From Paludibacteraceae bacterium (GTDB lineage: Bacteria > Bacteroidota > Bacteroidia > Bacteroidales > Paludibacteraceae): DNA of 34,488 nt. The translations under genes were made by a program, and so were the position numbers. The notes below the pieces were generated by a model, which was not told the origin of the DNA, ran no database searches, and saw nothing but the letters and a program-made list of their open reading frames with translations. The stretch lies in NCBI GenBank assembly GCA_024405875.1, contig JAKSOA010000020.1:1-34488 (forward strand), written 5' to 3'. This document shows positions 16,541 through 25,194 of this stretch, one piece after another (position 1 is the stretch's first letter; each line of letters starts with the position of its first letter).

Positions 16541-17125
16541 CTACAAATCTAAGAAATTTTTTAGAATTATACTGCCTACATCTCCGCTTTTTTCAGGGTG
16601 AAATTGTGTGGCGTAGAAATTTTCTTTGTTTAGCGATGCGCTGAACGGCTCAATATAGTCTGTTTTAGCGATTGTCTCTTTGCAGAGAGGTGCGTAGAAA
16701 CTATGTACAAAATATACAAAACTATCCTCTTTGACACCTTTCATTAATCCCGATTTCAAATCATACAGTTGATTCCAGCCCATATGCGGAATCTTCTCTC
16801 TCTCTACGGGTGTAAATCTCTTTATCGGGGTGTCAAATATGCCAAGACAGTCAACATTCCCCTCTTCAGAGTGACGGCACATAAGTTGCATTCCAAGGCA
16901 TATACCCAAGACAGGTTGTCTTAATCCTTTAATCAGAGTGTCAAGACCGTTCTTTCTCAGATAATCCATCGTGGTTGAAGCCTCGCCAACGCCCGGAAAT
17001 ATAACCTTGTCAGCCTTTGAAACCAACTGCTTGTCATCAGTCACCAAAGGCTCAACATCCTCACGGCGTAGTGCGTGCACTACACTGTAAATGTTTCCTG
17101 CGTTATATTTAATCACCGCAACCAT
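16541..17125 (-). CDS. hisH: HisH: imidazole glycerol phosphate synthase, glutaminase subunit
   Basis: A 194-residue class I glutamine amidotransferase supplying ammonia to HisF. The triad is C76 in GICLGMQLMC, with H176 and E178 in TQFHPEKSGD. The oxyanion strand appears as IFPGVGEA. The length is normal. It heads the hisH-hisA-hisF-hisIE order, with purU 49 nt upstream on the same strand. Confidence 0.96.
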   Translation of the reverse strand: MVAVIKYNAGNIYSVVHALRREDVEPLVTDDKQLVSKADKVIFPGVGEASTTMDYLRKNGLDTLIKGLRQPVLGICLGMQLMCRHSEEGNVDCLGIFDTPIKRFTPVEREKIPHMGWNQLYDLKSGLMKGVKEDSFVYFVHSFYAPLCKETIAKTDYIEPFSASLNKENFYATQFHPEKSGDVGSIILKNFLDL

Positions 17126-17130
17126 AAATC

Positions 17131-17165
17131 AGTTGACAGTTGATAGTTGACAGTTGACAGTGAAT
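17131..17165. repeat. Heptamer tandem repeat (AGTTGAC type)
   Basis: Units AGTTGAC, AGTTGAT, AGTTGAC, AGTTGAC and a diverged AGTGAAT between purU and hisH. Confidence 0.8.
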
Positions 17166-17174
17166 AATTGTCCA

Positions 17175-18044
17175 CTATCCAAATACTATCGTCTTGTTCT
17201 TGTAAACCAAAATTTTTCGTTCTATATGTTTCTCTACCGCACGTGAAAGTACCACTTTCTCAAGGTCCTGCCCTTTGTTTATAAGGTTCTCTATGGAATC
17301 TTTGTGTGAGATGCGAGCAACGTCTTGCTTGATTATAGGACCTGCGTCAAGTTCCTCCGTAACATAGTGGCTTGTAGCCCCGATAATTTTAACGCCTCTC
17401 TCAAATGCCGCGTGGTATGGTTTGGCACCTACAAACGCAGGCAGGAAAGAGTGGTGTATGTTTATAATCTTGTTAGGGTATGCCTTAATCATCTCTGGTG
17501 ATATAATCTGCATATAACGTGCGAGAACACAGAATGTTATGCCGTTTTCTCTAAGCAATTGAAGTTCCTTTGCCTCCTGCTCCGCCTTATTCTCCTTTGT
17601 TATTGGGAAATAGTAATAGGGAATATTGAATTTTTCCGCAACCTTCTCAAGTTCAGGGTGATTGCTTATTATGAGAGGAATTTCAACATTCCAGTCCCCA
17701 GCCTCATAATGGGCAAGCAAGTCATACATACAGTGGGCTGATTTTGAGACAAATAGAGCCATTCTTGGCTTTTGTGCGTGGAAATAAATCTGGAAATCCA
17801 TATTGTATTTTTTTGCAATAAGGGTTGAGAAATACTCTTGCACCTTCTCCTTGGGAATTAAAAATTCTTCCAATTCCCATTCTACACGCATAAAGAAAAC
17901 CTTTTGGACTGTGTCCGTATGCTGGTCAAGGTAAATGATATTACCTTTGTTTACATTAATAAACTCAGTTACAGTTGCTATGATGCCCTGTTTGTCAGGA
18001 CAGTGCAGCAACAGCACCGCAGTGTCTTTTATCTCTTTTTCCAT
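17175..18044 (-). CDS. purU: Formyltetrahydrofolate deformylase
   Basis: A 289-residue enzyme releasing formate from 10-formyl-tetrahydrofolate, which balances one-carbon pools and feeds formate-dependent purine synthesis. The N-terminal ACT domain (about 8-90) begins VLLLHCPDKQGIIA. The formyltransferase-fold domain follows, with catalytic His in NIHHSFLPAF (196-200 region) and Asp233 in ELDAGPII. It lies upstream of hisH on the same strand and may be co-transcribed. The gene opposite (nucleoside phosphorylase) is divergent. Confidence 0.94.
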   Translation of the reverse strand: MEKEIKDTAVLLLHCPDKQGIIATVTEFINVNKGNIIYLDQHTDTVQKVFFMRVEWELEEFLIPKEKVQEYFSTLIAKKYNMDFQIYFHAQKPRMALFVSKSAHCMYDLLAHYEAGDWNVEIPLIISNHPELEKVAEKFNIPYYYFPITKENKAEQEAKELQLLRENGITFCVLARYMQIISPEMIKAYPNKIINIHHSFLPAFVGAKPYHAAFERGVKIIGATSHYVTEELDAGPIIKQDVARISHKDSIENLINKGQDLEKVVLSRAVEKHIERKILVYKNKTIVFG

Positions 18045-18085
18045 AATAAGGTGCGAATTTACAAAAAAATATGTAACTTTGATAA

Positions 18086-18113
18086 TTAACTTTTAACTTT
18101 TCATTTTTAACTT
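18086..18113. repeat. Heptamer tandem repeat (TTAACTT type)
   Basis: Units TTAACTT, TTAACTT, TTCATTT, TTAACTT just before the nucleoside phosphorylase gene. The last unit creates a TAACTTTG string (18108-18115) that resembles a -7 box only 8 nt from the ATG. Confidence 0.75.
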
Positions 18114-18122
18114 TGAACTATT

Positions 18123-18986
18123 ATGTATCCTGCTTCAGAACTAATTCTTAACCCCGATGGCTCGGTTTTTCATCTGCATTTGAAACCAGGTCAGTTGGCT
18201 GAAAAAGTGTTGCTTGTTGGTGACCGTAGCCGCACAGATTTGGTGGCGTCTTTTTTTGATTCAATAGAGTGTACTGTGGAGAACAGAGAGTTCAGAACCA
18301 TTACAGGTACTTATAAAGGTAAGAGAGTCAGTGCTTTATCTACGGGTATAGGCACGGGTAACATAGATATTGTTATGAATGAGTTGGACGCACTTGTAAA
18401 TATAGACCTCGCCACCAGATGTGATAAAACTGAGCATACACCGCTTACACTTGTCAGAGTAGGCACTTCAGGAGGCTTGCAACCTTTCTGTCCTGAAGGT
18501 TCGTTTGTTGTTTCTCAGCGTTCTATCGGTTTTGACGGTGTCCTTAATTTCTACGCCGATACAGAGAAAGTCAGAGATTTGGATTTTGAGAAGGCTTTTG
18601 TCAGTCACACTGGTTTTGACGCATCGCACGGCACGCCGTACTGCTCAATAAATAGTGGTGAACTTGTTGAACGTATAGCGGGGAAGGATATGGTAAGAGG
18701 CAACACAATAGCCTCTAGCGGTTTTTACGGACCGCAAGGCAGGCGTTTAAGAATACCTTTGCAAGATGAGAATCTGATTTCAAAAATTGAAAGTTTCTCA
18801 TATAACGGTCAGCAGATTACCAATTTTGAGATGGAGTCATCTGCCTTGGCAGGACTTGCCGGTATGCTTGGACACCAAGCCGCCACAGTATGCCTGATAA
18901 TAGCCAACAGGGTAGGCAAACGCTTCATAGGAGACTATAAGCCTAAGATGCGTGAGTTGGTTGAAACGGTGTTAGAGAGAATATAA
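18123..18986 (+). CDS. Nucleoside phosphorylase (PNP/UDP family, uridine-phosphorylase-like)
   Basis: A 287-residue enzyme of the PNP_UDP_1 family, splitting ribonucleosides with phosphate into base and ribose 1-phosphate. The phosphate site is GDRSR (near 33-37). VRVGTSGGLQP and the ribose/base region NFEMESSALAGL near the C-terminus are clear. Features favour a uridine-type enzyme, but base specificity is not certain by eye. A TAACTTTG box occurs at 18074-18081, and another within the heptamer repeats. It is a single gene followed by a tandem repeat. Confidence 0.88.
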   Translation: MYPASELILNPDGSVFHLHLKPGQLAEKVLLVGDRSRTDLVASFFDSIECTVENREFRTITGTYKGKRVSALSTGIGTGNIDIVMNELDALVNIDLATRCDKTEHTPLTLVRVGTSGGLQPFCPEGSFVVSQRSIGFDGVLNFYADTEKVRDLDFEKAFVSHTGFDASHGTPYCSINSGELVERIAGKDMVRGNTIASSGFYGPQGRRLRIPLQDENLISKIESFSYNGQQITNFEMESSALAGLAGMLGHQAATVCLIIANRVGKRFIGDYKPKMRELVETVLERI

Positions 18987-19008
18987 TAGTAGTGAAACGT
19001 CTCCCACC

Positions 19009-19080
19009 CGTCATCTCGAGCGTCTCTCTCCGTCATCTCGAGCGTCTCTCTCCGTCATCTCGAGCGAAGCGAGAGATCTT
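19009..19080. repeat. 22-bp tandem repeat derived from the CGTCATCTCGAGCG family
   Basis: Two exact 22-bp units (19009-19030, 19031-19052), each CGTCATCTCGAGCG plus TCTCTCTC, precede a third copy (19053-19080) ending AAGCGAGAGATCTT. The third copy can pair CTCGAGCG-type sequence with GCGAGAG. It ends within the stop of the TPR gene, between two converging genes, so it may also act as a terminator region. Confidence 0.85.
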
Positions 19081-20950
19081 AATTTAATCTTAAATAATCC
19101 ACTATGAAATTTATCTCTTCTGCGGAGAACGGGTAGGGAGATTCTTTTAATGCCCTTTCAAGTTCGTGCAGCGGCGTGTAGTGGTGCAGGTAGCCGGCAG
19201 CCTCTTTCTTGTTGCCTTCACTCCACAGACACACACCTATGTAAAAGCAGAATTCAGGAGAGTTTTTTACGTCACTTTGCAGAAACGCCATCTTGTAGAG
19301 TATGTTTAGCGCACCTTTGAAATCACTGCGCATATATTTGCATATAGCGGTGCTGTAAAGGTAGTTAAGGTTCTCAGAATCAGATTCCATTAGAGCGGAG
19401 TAGAGTTTTTCCGCCTCACTATAGTTACCACTCTTCTTGTAGCAGAGTGCAAGGCGTTTCAGGGTGTTCTCTTCGCCCGATTCAATAATGTCAGCCTTCG
19501 TCCAATACTCAATGGCGGCATCATAATTTTGTAATCTGATAAGACAATTACCTATGGCTTTTATGAAAGCAAGGTTTGCGGAGTCAGATGAAAGCAGTTT
19601 CTGATATGCGTCAAGTGCCTCATTGTTAAGTTGTTTGCTGTAATAGAGTGATGCTATCTCAGGCAGGAACGTGTTGTTTGGGTTTATGAAACGGAAGAAC
19701 CTGAGGTTATGCAGCGCCATATCCCCTTCAAAAATATCCTTGTAGTAACGGTGGTCACGATGTAGTTTGAACAGACGGTACAAATCCTGTATGTAATGGT
19801 TTATAGCCTTCTCATCACTCTCATTCTCCTCCCCGATGCCTGACAAAGCCTCATTTTCCGCATTGAGGTTGCTTAGCAGGGTAGTTCTCAATGAGTCTGA
19901 AACAGCCTTTATGTTAAGGCACAGAGAGTACTTGTCACTGTCACACATTGTACTGCTTGAGAGCAGTGTGCTGACAATTGAAATGCCGTCTGCCGAGTCA
20001 TTGAACAGGTCTGCTATGTTCTTGTTATCCTTAAAGAACGGCATCAGCCAATTCTCTATGCAACTGAAAAAACTGAATCCTTTTAGTTGGCTGAATGATG
20101 AGTAGTTTATGTCCGCACCCTCTTGTTGCAGTTGGGCAATGGAACGCATTTTGTCTGCAAGTCCGCTATCCTCAAGTTTGTCTTGAATCTCATAAATCTT
20201 ATCCTCAGGTGCTTTGTTCTCACCTGTTTCATCTGAGGATTTCTCCACATCGGGGGCAATTTTGCTTATGTTAGGAAGTATGCTCTCTTTTATATCATCT
20301 GTTATGCGTTTAGTCTCTGTGCAGCGTAGCAGACTCAGAACAACAGCCTGTGCAAGTTTCACATTCTCATCATCATCAAAAAGCAGGTTGAGTGAATTGT
20401 TGATGGCAGGGTAGTAACTGAGCCTTTCATCGTGGTAGATAAGGGTGAGAATAACTCCTGTTATGCCACGCAGTTTTGTTATGCGGGAAGGGCTTTTACA
20501 GAACTCAATAAGTGCCGTCAATTTCTCTTCCTGGAAAACATTGATGCAGGATAGTGTTACCGCCGATGCCGCCACAGCGCCTTCAATATCATTAGTTCCT
20601 GACGCAAGTGCTGATGCGTATGAAATATGCTCTATATCATAGAGAAGAGGCGTAAATAGTTTTTTGTAAATATCATCTTCGCAATATGATACCGGGATAT
20701 AATCAGAGCAAATGGTGTCAGTGAGTTCGTATGTCTCACGTATGAGATAGTTTATCACCTCTGTGCGTTCCGGGTCTTCTGTCCCGTCTATGTAGTAGCC
20801 TAAAAGAGTGCGGTATGTGTTCTGCAGATTTTGTATTTTGTCTGTGTGCTTATTGCCTATTACAAGTAGTTGCGCAAGTGCTCTCCCCAACGCTTTGGTG
20901 CGGAGAGACTTGTAAACTAATTGCCGTATGTCAACAATATTCTTAGACAA
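19079..20950 (-). CDS. TPR-repeat protein of unknown function
   Basis: A 623-residue, largely helical protein without signal peptide or membrane segments. The last third holds tetratricopeptide repeats, for example NEALDAYQKLLSSDSANLAF, NYDAAIEYWTKADII, NYSEAEKLYSALMESDSENL and DFKGALNILYKMA. The N-terminal part has no motif I recognise. TPRs mediate protein contacts; the partner is unknown. It lies 35 nt downstream of purC on the same strand. Confidence 0.75.
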   Translation of the reverse strand: MSKNIVDIRQLVYKSLRTKALGRALAQLLVIGNKHTDKIQNLQNTYRTLLGYYIDGTEDPERTEVINYLIRETYELTDTICSDYIPVSYCEDDIYKKLFTPLLYDIEHISYASALASGTNDIEGAVAASAVTLSCINVFQEEKLTALIEFCKSPSRITKLRGITGVILTLIYHDERLSYYPAINNSLNLLFDDDENVKLAQAVVLSLLRCTETKRITDDIKESILPNISKIAPDVEKSSDETGENKAPEDKIYEIQDKLEDSGLADKMRSIAQLQQEGADINYSSFSQLKGFSFFSCIENWLMPFFKDNKNIADLFNDSADGISIVSTLLSSSTMCDSDKYSLCLNIKAVSDSLRTTLLSNLNAENEALSGIGEENESDEKAINHYIQDLYRLFKLHRDHRYYKDIFEGDMALHNLRFFRFINPNNTFLPEIASLYYSKQLNNEALDAYQKLLSSDSANLAFIKAIGNCLIRLQNYDAAIEYWTKADIIESGEENTLKRLALCYKKSGNYSEAEKLYSALMESDSENLNYLYSTAICKYMRSDFKGALNILYKMAFLQSDVKNSPEFCFYIGVCLWSEGNKKEAAGYLHHYTPLHELERALKESPYPFSAEEINFIVDYLRLN

Positions 20951-20985
20951 TTTATAATAATTAGTAATTAAGGTGCAACTAATTC

Positions 20986-21924
20986 CTATTTAAATGATGC
21001 CAGATTCTTCTCTATTCTTGCAAGAATGTCAGAGGTGTCTGACTTGACAAATTTTGTGCCTGTTATGTTCTCATATAACTCAATGTAGCGGTTGCTTATG
21101 CCCTCTACTATGGCTGGCGTCATTTCAGGAACTTTCTGTCCCTCTTTGCCTTGGAAACCATTGTCCATAAGCCACTCACGTACAAACTCCTTTGAAAGTT
21201 GTTTTTGAGGCTCGCCGTTCTTGAAACGCTCTTCATAGCCATCGCTGTAGAAATAACGTGATGAGTCAGGAGTGTGAATCTCATCCATAAGGGTTATCTC
21301 ATCACCACATTTGCCAAACTCATACTTTGTATCAACAAGTATAAGACCGCGTTTGGCTGCTATCTCAGTGCCACGTGCAAATAGGGCGAGTGTGTATTTC
21401 TCAAGTTTCTCATACTCATCAGCAGGGATAAGTCCCTTTGCTATGATTTCCTCTTTTGAAATGTCCTCATCGTGCTCACCAATCTCCGCCTTTGTTGTCG
21501 GGGTGATTATAGGGGTAGGGAACTTCTGGTTCTCTTTCATTCCCTCTGGTATTTTAACTCCGCAAATCTCTCTTACTCCGCTTTTGTAGGCACGCCAGGC
21601 GCTGCCACAAAGATAACCTCTTACAATCATCTCAACAGGATAGCCTACACACTTTTTTCCAACGGTCACCATAGGGTCAGGAGTTGAGATTTTCCAGTTT
21701 GGAACTATGTCGGCGGTGTCATCAAGGAACTTTGCCGCAATCTGGTTCAGGATTTGTCCTTTGTAAGGGATTCCCTCAGGGAGTATTACGTCAAATGCTG
21801 AGATACGGTCTGTTGCAACCATAATCAGTGTGTCATCACCAATTGAATATACATCTCTTACTTTGCCGTTATAAATAGCGGTCTGGTTCTTAAACTTGAA
21901 ATTTGTTTTAGTTAACGCTTTCAT
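20986..21924 (-). CDS. purC: Phosphoribosylaminoimidazole-succinocarboxamide synthase
   Basis: A 312-residue SAICAR synthetase joining CAIR and aspartate with ATP in purine synthesis. The N-terminal [42 protein letters not shown] and [26 protein letters not shown] are strong. The length is that of the longer (eukaryote-like) subtype common in Bacteroidota. The upstream gap to phoH (412 bp) is filled with a MITE-like element and hairpins, so the promoter could not be placed. Confidence 0.96.
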   Translation of the reverse strand: MKALTKTNFKFKNQTAIYNGKVRDVYSIGDDTLIMVATDRISAFDVILPEGIPYKGQILNQIAAKFLDDTADIVPNWKISTPDPMVTVGKKCVGYPVEMIVRGYLCGSAWRAYKSGVREICGVKIPEGMKENQKFPTPIITPTTKAEIGEHDEDISKEEIIAKGLIPADEYEKLEKYTLALFARGTEIAAKRGLILVDTKYEFGKCGDEITLMDEIHTPDSSRYFYSDGYEERFKNGEPQKQLSKEFVREWLMDNGFQGKEGQKVPEMTPAIVEGISNRYIELYENITGTKFVKSDTSDILARIEKNLASFK

Positions 21925-21956
21925 GATTATATGTTTGTTTATGTTAGTTTTTATAG

Positions 21957-22250
21957 TTTAATAGTTTCTATATACCCTTTCCAGTGGCTCATACCTTCTG
22001 TGAAGGTATTCGTCCCTCCCGTTTGCTTCGCCATTCTTGGCTTCGCTCGGCAGTATCCAAGTGAACTTGGCTTCTGCTCTCACTCGCACAAGAAGTCGGT
22101 TCTGTGAACCTACGGGTCCCTCCCACTTTGGCTACGCCCATTCGTGGCTACGCTCGGCAAAATTCACAAGTGGTTTTGCTCTCGCTTGCACACGAAGTTC
22201 CGACTGCGTGGGTGCAGACGCACTGTCAAGGGTATATAGAAACTTTTAAT
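21957..22250. mobile_element. 282-bp MITE-like element with 17-bp terminal inverted repeats and 6-bp target duplication
   Basis: Perfect 17-bp inverted ends lie at 21963-21979 (AGTTTCTATATACCCTT) and 22228-22244. Directly outside both ends stands TTTAAT (21957-21962 and 22245-22250), a 6-bp target-site duplication. The inside is GC-richer than its flanks and holds two diverged ~90-bp copies of one unit (from about 22012 and 22116), each with CTCGGCA...TGCTCTC. No transposase is encoded, so mobilisation in trans would be needed. Confidence 0.82.
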
Positions 22251-22253
22251 TTT

Positions 22254-22323
22254 GTTAAAACTTCGTTTTAACCATGTTACGTCGTCACTCGGCATAACCT
22301 AAGTAAACTTAGTTATGCTCTCG
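22254..22323. repeat. Two hairpins between the MITE and phoH, including a CTCGGCA...TGCTCTCG repeat
   Basis: GTTAAAAC (22254-22261) and GTTTTAAC (22265-22272) form a perfect 8-bp stem with loop TTC. CTCGGCA (22288-22294) and TGCTCTCG (22316-22323) bracket a stem GCATAACCTAAGT/ACTTAGTTATGC, the same unit type found inside the MITE and at 25218-25250. Confidence 0.8.
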
Positions 22324-22336
22324 TTCCTAGAAACAG

Positions 22337-23263
22337 TCAACTCTTTTCGTATGCTTCAACTATGCGTGAAACAAGTTTATGCCTGATTATATCTTGTTTG
22401 TCAAACTCAATATGAGAGATTCCCTTCACATTTTTGAGTATCTGCATTGCGTTTACAAGTCCACTCTGACCGTTTGGCAAATCTATTTGCGTAATGTCAC
22501 CTGTTATAATCATCTTGGAGTTGAAACCAAGACGGGTGATGAACATCTTAATCTGCTGATTGGTGGCGTTCTGTGCCTCATCAAGAATAATGACCGCATC
22601 AGAAAGCGTGCGTCCCCTCATAAAGGCGAGTGGGGCTATTTGAATGACGTGGTCTTCTATGTACTCCTTTAATTTGAATGGCGGAATCATATCCTCAAGT
22701 GCGTCATACAGCGGTTGCAGATATGGGTCAATCTTATCTTTCATATCGCCAGGCAGAAATCCCAACTTCTCTCCAGCCTCAACTGCGGGGCGTGAGAGTA
22801 TTATTTTTCTTACCTGCTTTGATTTTAGAGCGCTAACTGCAAGAGCAATAGCAGTATAGGTTTTTCCGCTACCTGCGGGTCCTATGGCAAACATCATATC
22901 ATTCTTGCTGAACGCCTTAACAAGTTCCTGTTGGTTCTTTGTGCGTGCTGTTATTGGTTTGCCGTTGAGTCCGTGAAGTATAAGATTGTCTTCTGTTACA
23001 ACATTGGGTTTCCTGCCTTTGACTATGTCAATTATCACCGCCTCTGTTATGGTGTTATACTCAACTATATGTCTCTCTATCGCCCCGATGTTCTCAATAA
23101 ATGTCTTTAAGTCTTCAGCATCGCCACTTGCCTTGATGGCTGTTCCGCGTGCCGTAATCTTTACTTTTGGGAAAAGAGTGCGTAGTAGGTGTATGTTAGT
23201 ATTGTTAACCCCATAAAATACTACAGGGTCAGCATTGCTCAATATGTAGTTCTCTTCAGTCAT
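22337..23263 (-). CDS. phoH: PhoH family ATPase
   Basis: A 308-residue cytoplasmic P-loop protein. Walker A is GPAGSGKT (128-135), Walker B is VIILDEAQN, and ITGDITQIDLP is the conserved third motif. RGRTLSDAVIILDEAQNAT is the family hallmark. PhoH-like proteins are ATP-dependent RNA-associated enzymes whose role is unsettled. The phoH-purC order on one strand is usual in Bacteroidota, though here a mobile element separates them. Confidence 0.93.
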   Translation of the reverse strand: MTEENYILSNADPVVFYGVNNTNIHLLRTLFPKVKITARGTAIKASGDAEDLKTFIENIGAIERHIVEYNTITEAVIIDIVKGRKPNVVTEDNLILHGLNGKPITARTKNQQELVKAFSKNDMMFAIGPAGSGKTYTAIALAVSALKSKQVRKIILSRPAVEAGEKLGFLPGDMKDKIDPYLQPLYDALEDMIPPFKLKEYIEDHVIQIAPLAFMRGRTLSDAVIILDEAQNATNQQIKMFITRLGFNSKMIITGDITQIDLPNGQSGLVNAMQILKNVKGISHIEFDKQDIIRHKLVSRIVEAYEKS

Positions 23264-23271
23264 AATGTTTT

Positions 23272-23383
23272 AGTGAAAAGTTAGTAAAGAAAAAAGAAAA
23301 GTTCCCTCCTAACCTCCCTAAAGGGAGGAACATATTGTACAAACTTTTAACTTTTCACTTTTCTTTTTTCACTTTTAACTCAT
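23272..23383. repeat. Heptamer repeats flanking a GC hairpin between rfbD and phoH
   Basis: Units AGTGAAA, AGTTAGT, AAAGAAA, AAAGAAA (23272-23299) and AACTTTT, AACTTTT, CACTTTT, CTTTTTT, CACTTTT, AACTCAT (23342-23383) are roughly inverted relative to each other. Between them GTTCCCTCC (23301-23309) pairs with GGGAGGAAC (23323-23331), and an inner CCTCCCT/AGGGAGG stem competes. The right-hand units include the rfbD stop codon. Confidence 0.75.
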
Positions 23384-24247
23384 TAAGTTTTTTATGCACC
23401 GCTTCAATGAGCTTTCCCAGTGTGGAATCTCAATTCCAAACGTGTTCTTAATTTTTGCTTTGTTCAGCACGCTGTAACTTGGTCGTGGTGCTTTTGCAGG
23501 GTACTCTTTGCTCTCAATAGGGCGTACTTTGCAGGTTTTGATTCCCGCTATCTCGTGAATTTTAACTGTGAAGTCATACCAAGAGCAGACTCCCTCATTT
23601 GTAAAGTGATATATCCCGCCAAAGTTATTGCCCTCTGCAAATATCTTCTTTGCCACTGTTATCATCGCACCTGCAAGGTCAAGTGCGTATGTAGGTGTCC
23701 CAATTTGGTCAAACACAACGCCAAGAGCCTCACGCTCATTGCCAAGTTTTATCATTGTCTTCACAAAGTTATTGCCAAACTCTGAATATAACCAGGCTGT
23801 TCTTATAACAACGGCTGAAGGAAGTTGCTCAAATATCTTAATTTCTCCCTCACGCTTTGTCTTTCCATAGACAGAGAGCCCGGTGGCTGGCATATCCTCT
23901 GTATAAGGAATGCAACCTGTGCCGTCAAAAACATAGTCGGTGGAGATATGAATGAACGCCGCGTTAAATTTGGCGGCAGCCTTTGCAAGATTGTATGGCG
24001 CAATAGCGTTGACCTTACGGCAAATCTCTTCATTGTCCTCTGCCTTGTCAACTGCCGTATATGCGGCACAATTTAAAATAAGGTCTATCTTGTTATCATT
24101 TACAAATTTCTCAACAGCGGGGTAGTCACAAATGTCAAGAGTATCAACATCTGTCAGAAATACTTTGAAATCAGCCTCTTTCTCAGTCAGAATTCTAATC
24201 TCATTACCCAACTGCCCGTATGAACCAGTCACAAGTATGTTCTTCAT
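23375..24247 (-). CDS. rfbD: dTDP-4-dehydrorhamnose reductase
   Basis: A 290-residue short-chain dehydrogenase making dTDP-L-rhamnose with NAD(P)H. The nucleotide loop is GSYGQLGNEI, and the catalytic Tyr-Lys is in SVYGKTKREGE. STDYVFDG and RTAWLYSEFGNNFVKTM are typical of RmlD. It lies 51 nt after rfbA on the same strand, giving the first and last steps of the dTDP-rhamnose pathway; rfbB and rfbC are not in the window. Confidence 0.95.
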   Translation of the reverse strand: MKNILVTGSYGQLGNEIRILTEKEADFKVFLTDVDTLDICDYPAVEKFVNDNKIDLILNCAAYTAVDKAEDNEEICRKVNAIAPYNLAKAAAKFNAAFIHISTDYVFDGTGCIPYTEDMPATGLSVYGKTKREGEIKIFEQLPSAVVIRTAWLYSEFGNNFVKTMIKLGNEREALGVVFDQIGTPTYALDLAGAMITVAKKIFAEGNNFGGIYHFTNEGVCSWYDFTVKIHEIAGIKTCKVRPIESKEYPAKAPRPSYSVLNKAKIKNTFGIEIPHWESSLKRCIKNLMS

Positions 24248-24263
24248 TTAACAAAATTGAAAG

Positions 24264-24298
24264 TTAATTACTAATTACTAATTGCTAATTACTAATTA
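24264..24298. repeat. Heptamer tandem repeat (CTAATTA type)
   Basis: Units TTAATTA, CTAATTA, CTAATTG, CTAATTA, CTAATTA, ending one base before the rfbA stop codon. Confidence 0.82.
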
Positions 24299-25177
24299 TT
24301 AGTATATCGGTTTCTCGTTTGCAATCTTTATAAGGTACTGCCCGTAACCATTCTTTTTAAGAGGCTCCGCAAGAGAGAGCAGATGAGTGCGGTCAATGTA
24401 TCCGTACTTGTATGCAATCTCCTCAAGACAAGCCACTTGCAGACCTTGACGGCCTTGTATGGTGGCAATGAAGTTTGATGCCTCCAAAAGACTGTCGTGA
24501 GTGCCGGTGTCAAGCCAGGCGACACCACGACCAATAACCTTTACGTTCAATCTGCCTTCTGCAAGATATAGTTTGTTCAAATCAGTAATCTCCAACTCCC
24601 CACGGGGCGACGGTTTCAGGCTCTTAGCCTTCTCAACAACATCATTGCCATAGAAATAGAGACCTGTAACGGCGTAGTTTGATTTTGGCTTAAGAGGTTT
24701 CTCCTCAATGCTCAGACACTTGCCGTTGTCATCAAATTCAGCCACTCCGTAACGCTCAGGGTCATTTACATAGTACCCGAACACTATTGCGCCATCAGTC
24801 AGTTTTGCTGACTCAACAAGCAGATTTGAAAGGTTGAATCCGTAGAATATGTTGTCTCCAAGAACCATACATACACTGTCATTCCCAATGAATTTCTCTC
24901 CTATGATGAATGCCTGTGCAAGCCCGTCGGGCGATGGTTGTATGGCGTATTCAAACTTGATTCCAAGTTGGCTGCCGTCACCAAGCAGGTTCTCATACAA
25001 ATGTATGTCTTGCGGCGTGGAGATGATAAGAATCTCCTTGATACCCGCAAGCATAAGAATTGACACTGGATAGTAAATCATCGGTTTGTCATAAACCGGG
25101 ATAATCTGCTTTGAGATACTCTTTGTAATGGGGTAGAGGCGTGTGCCTGAACCACCGGCAAGAACAATTCCTTTCAT
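24299..25177 (-). CDS. rfbA: Glucose-1-phosphate thymidylyltransferase
   Basis: A 292-residue enzyme making dTDP-glucose from glucose 1-phosphate and d[23 protein letters not shown] holds the nucleotide-binding loop. [27 protein letters not shown] and [20 protein letters not shown] are hallmark segments. The start is preceded by GGAGGA 8 nt upstream, a Shine-Dalgarno-like sequence that is uncommon in this phylum. A -7 box at 25309-25316 implies a leader of about 125 nt containing a hairpin repeat. Confidence 0.96.
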   Translation of the reverse strand: MKGIVLAGGSGTRLYPITKSISKQIIPVYDKPMIYYPVSILMLAGIKEILIISTPQDIHLYENLLGDGSQLGIKFEYAIQPSPDGLAQAFIIGEKFIGNDSVCMVLGDNIFYGFNLSNLLVESAKLTDGAIVFGYYVNDPERYGVAEFDDNGKCLSIEEKPLKPKSNYAVTGLYFYGNDVVEKAKSLKPSPRGELEITDLNKLYLAEGRLNVKVIGRGVAWLDTGTHDSLLEASNFIATIQGRQGLQVACLEEIAYKYGYIDRTHLLSLAEPLKKNGYGQYLIKIANEKPIY

Positions 25178-25194
25178 AAAAAATTCCTCCGTAA

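Noticed and set aside
19009-19080. Possible CRISPR-like short repeats at the end of the TPR gene
   Set aside because: 22-bp units are contiguous with no unique spacers; they derive from a dispersed hairpin.
21963-22244. Remnant of an insertion sequence with a broken transposase
   Set aside because: No transposase-like reading frame remains; size and structure fit a non-autonomous element better.
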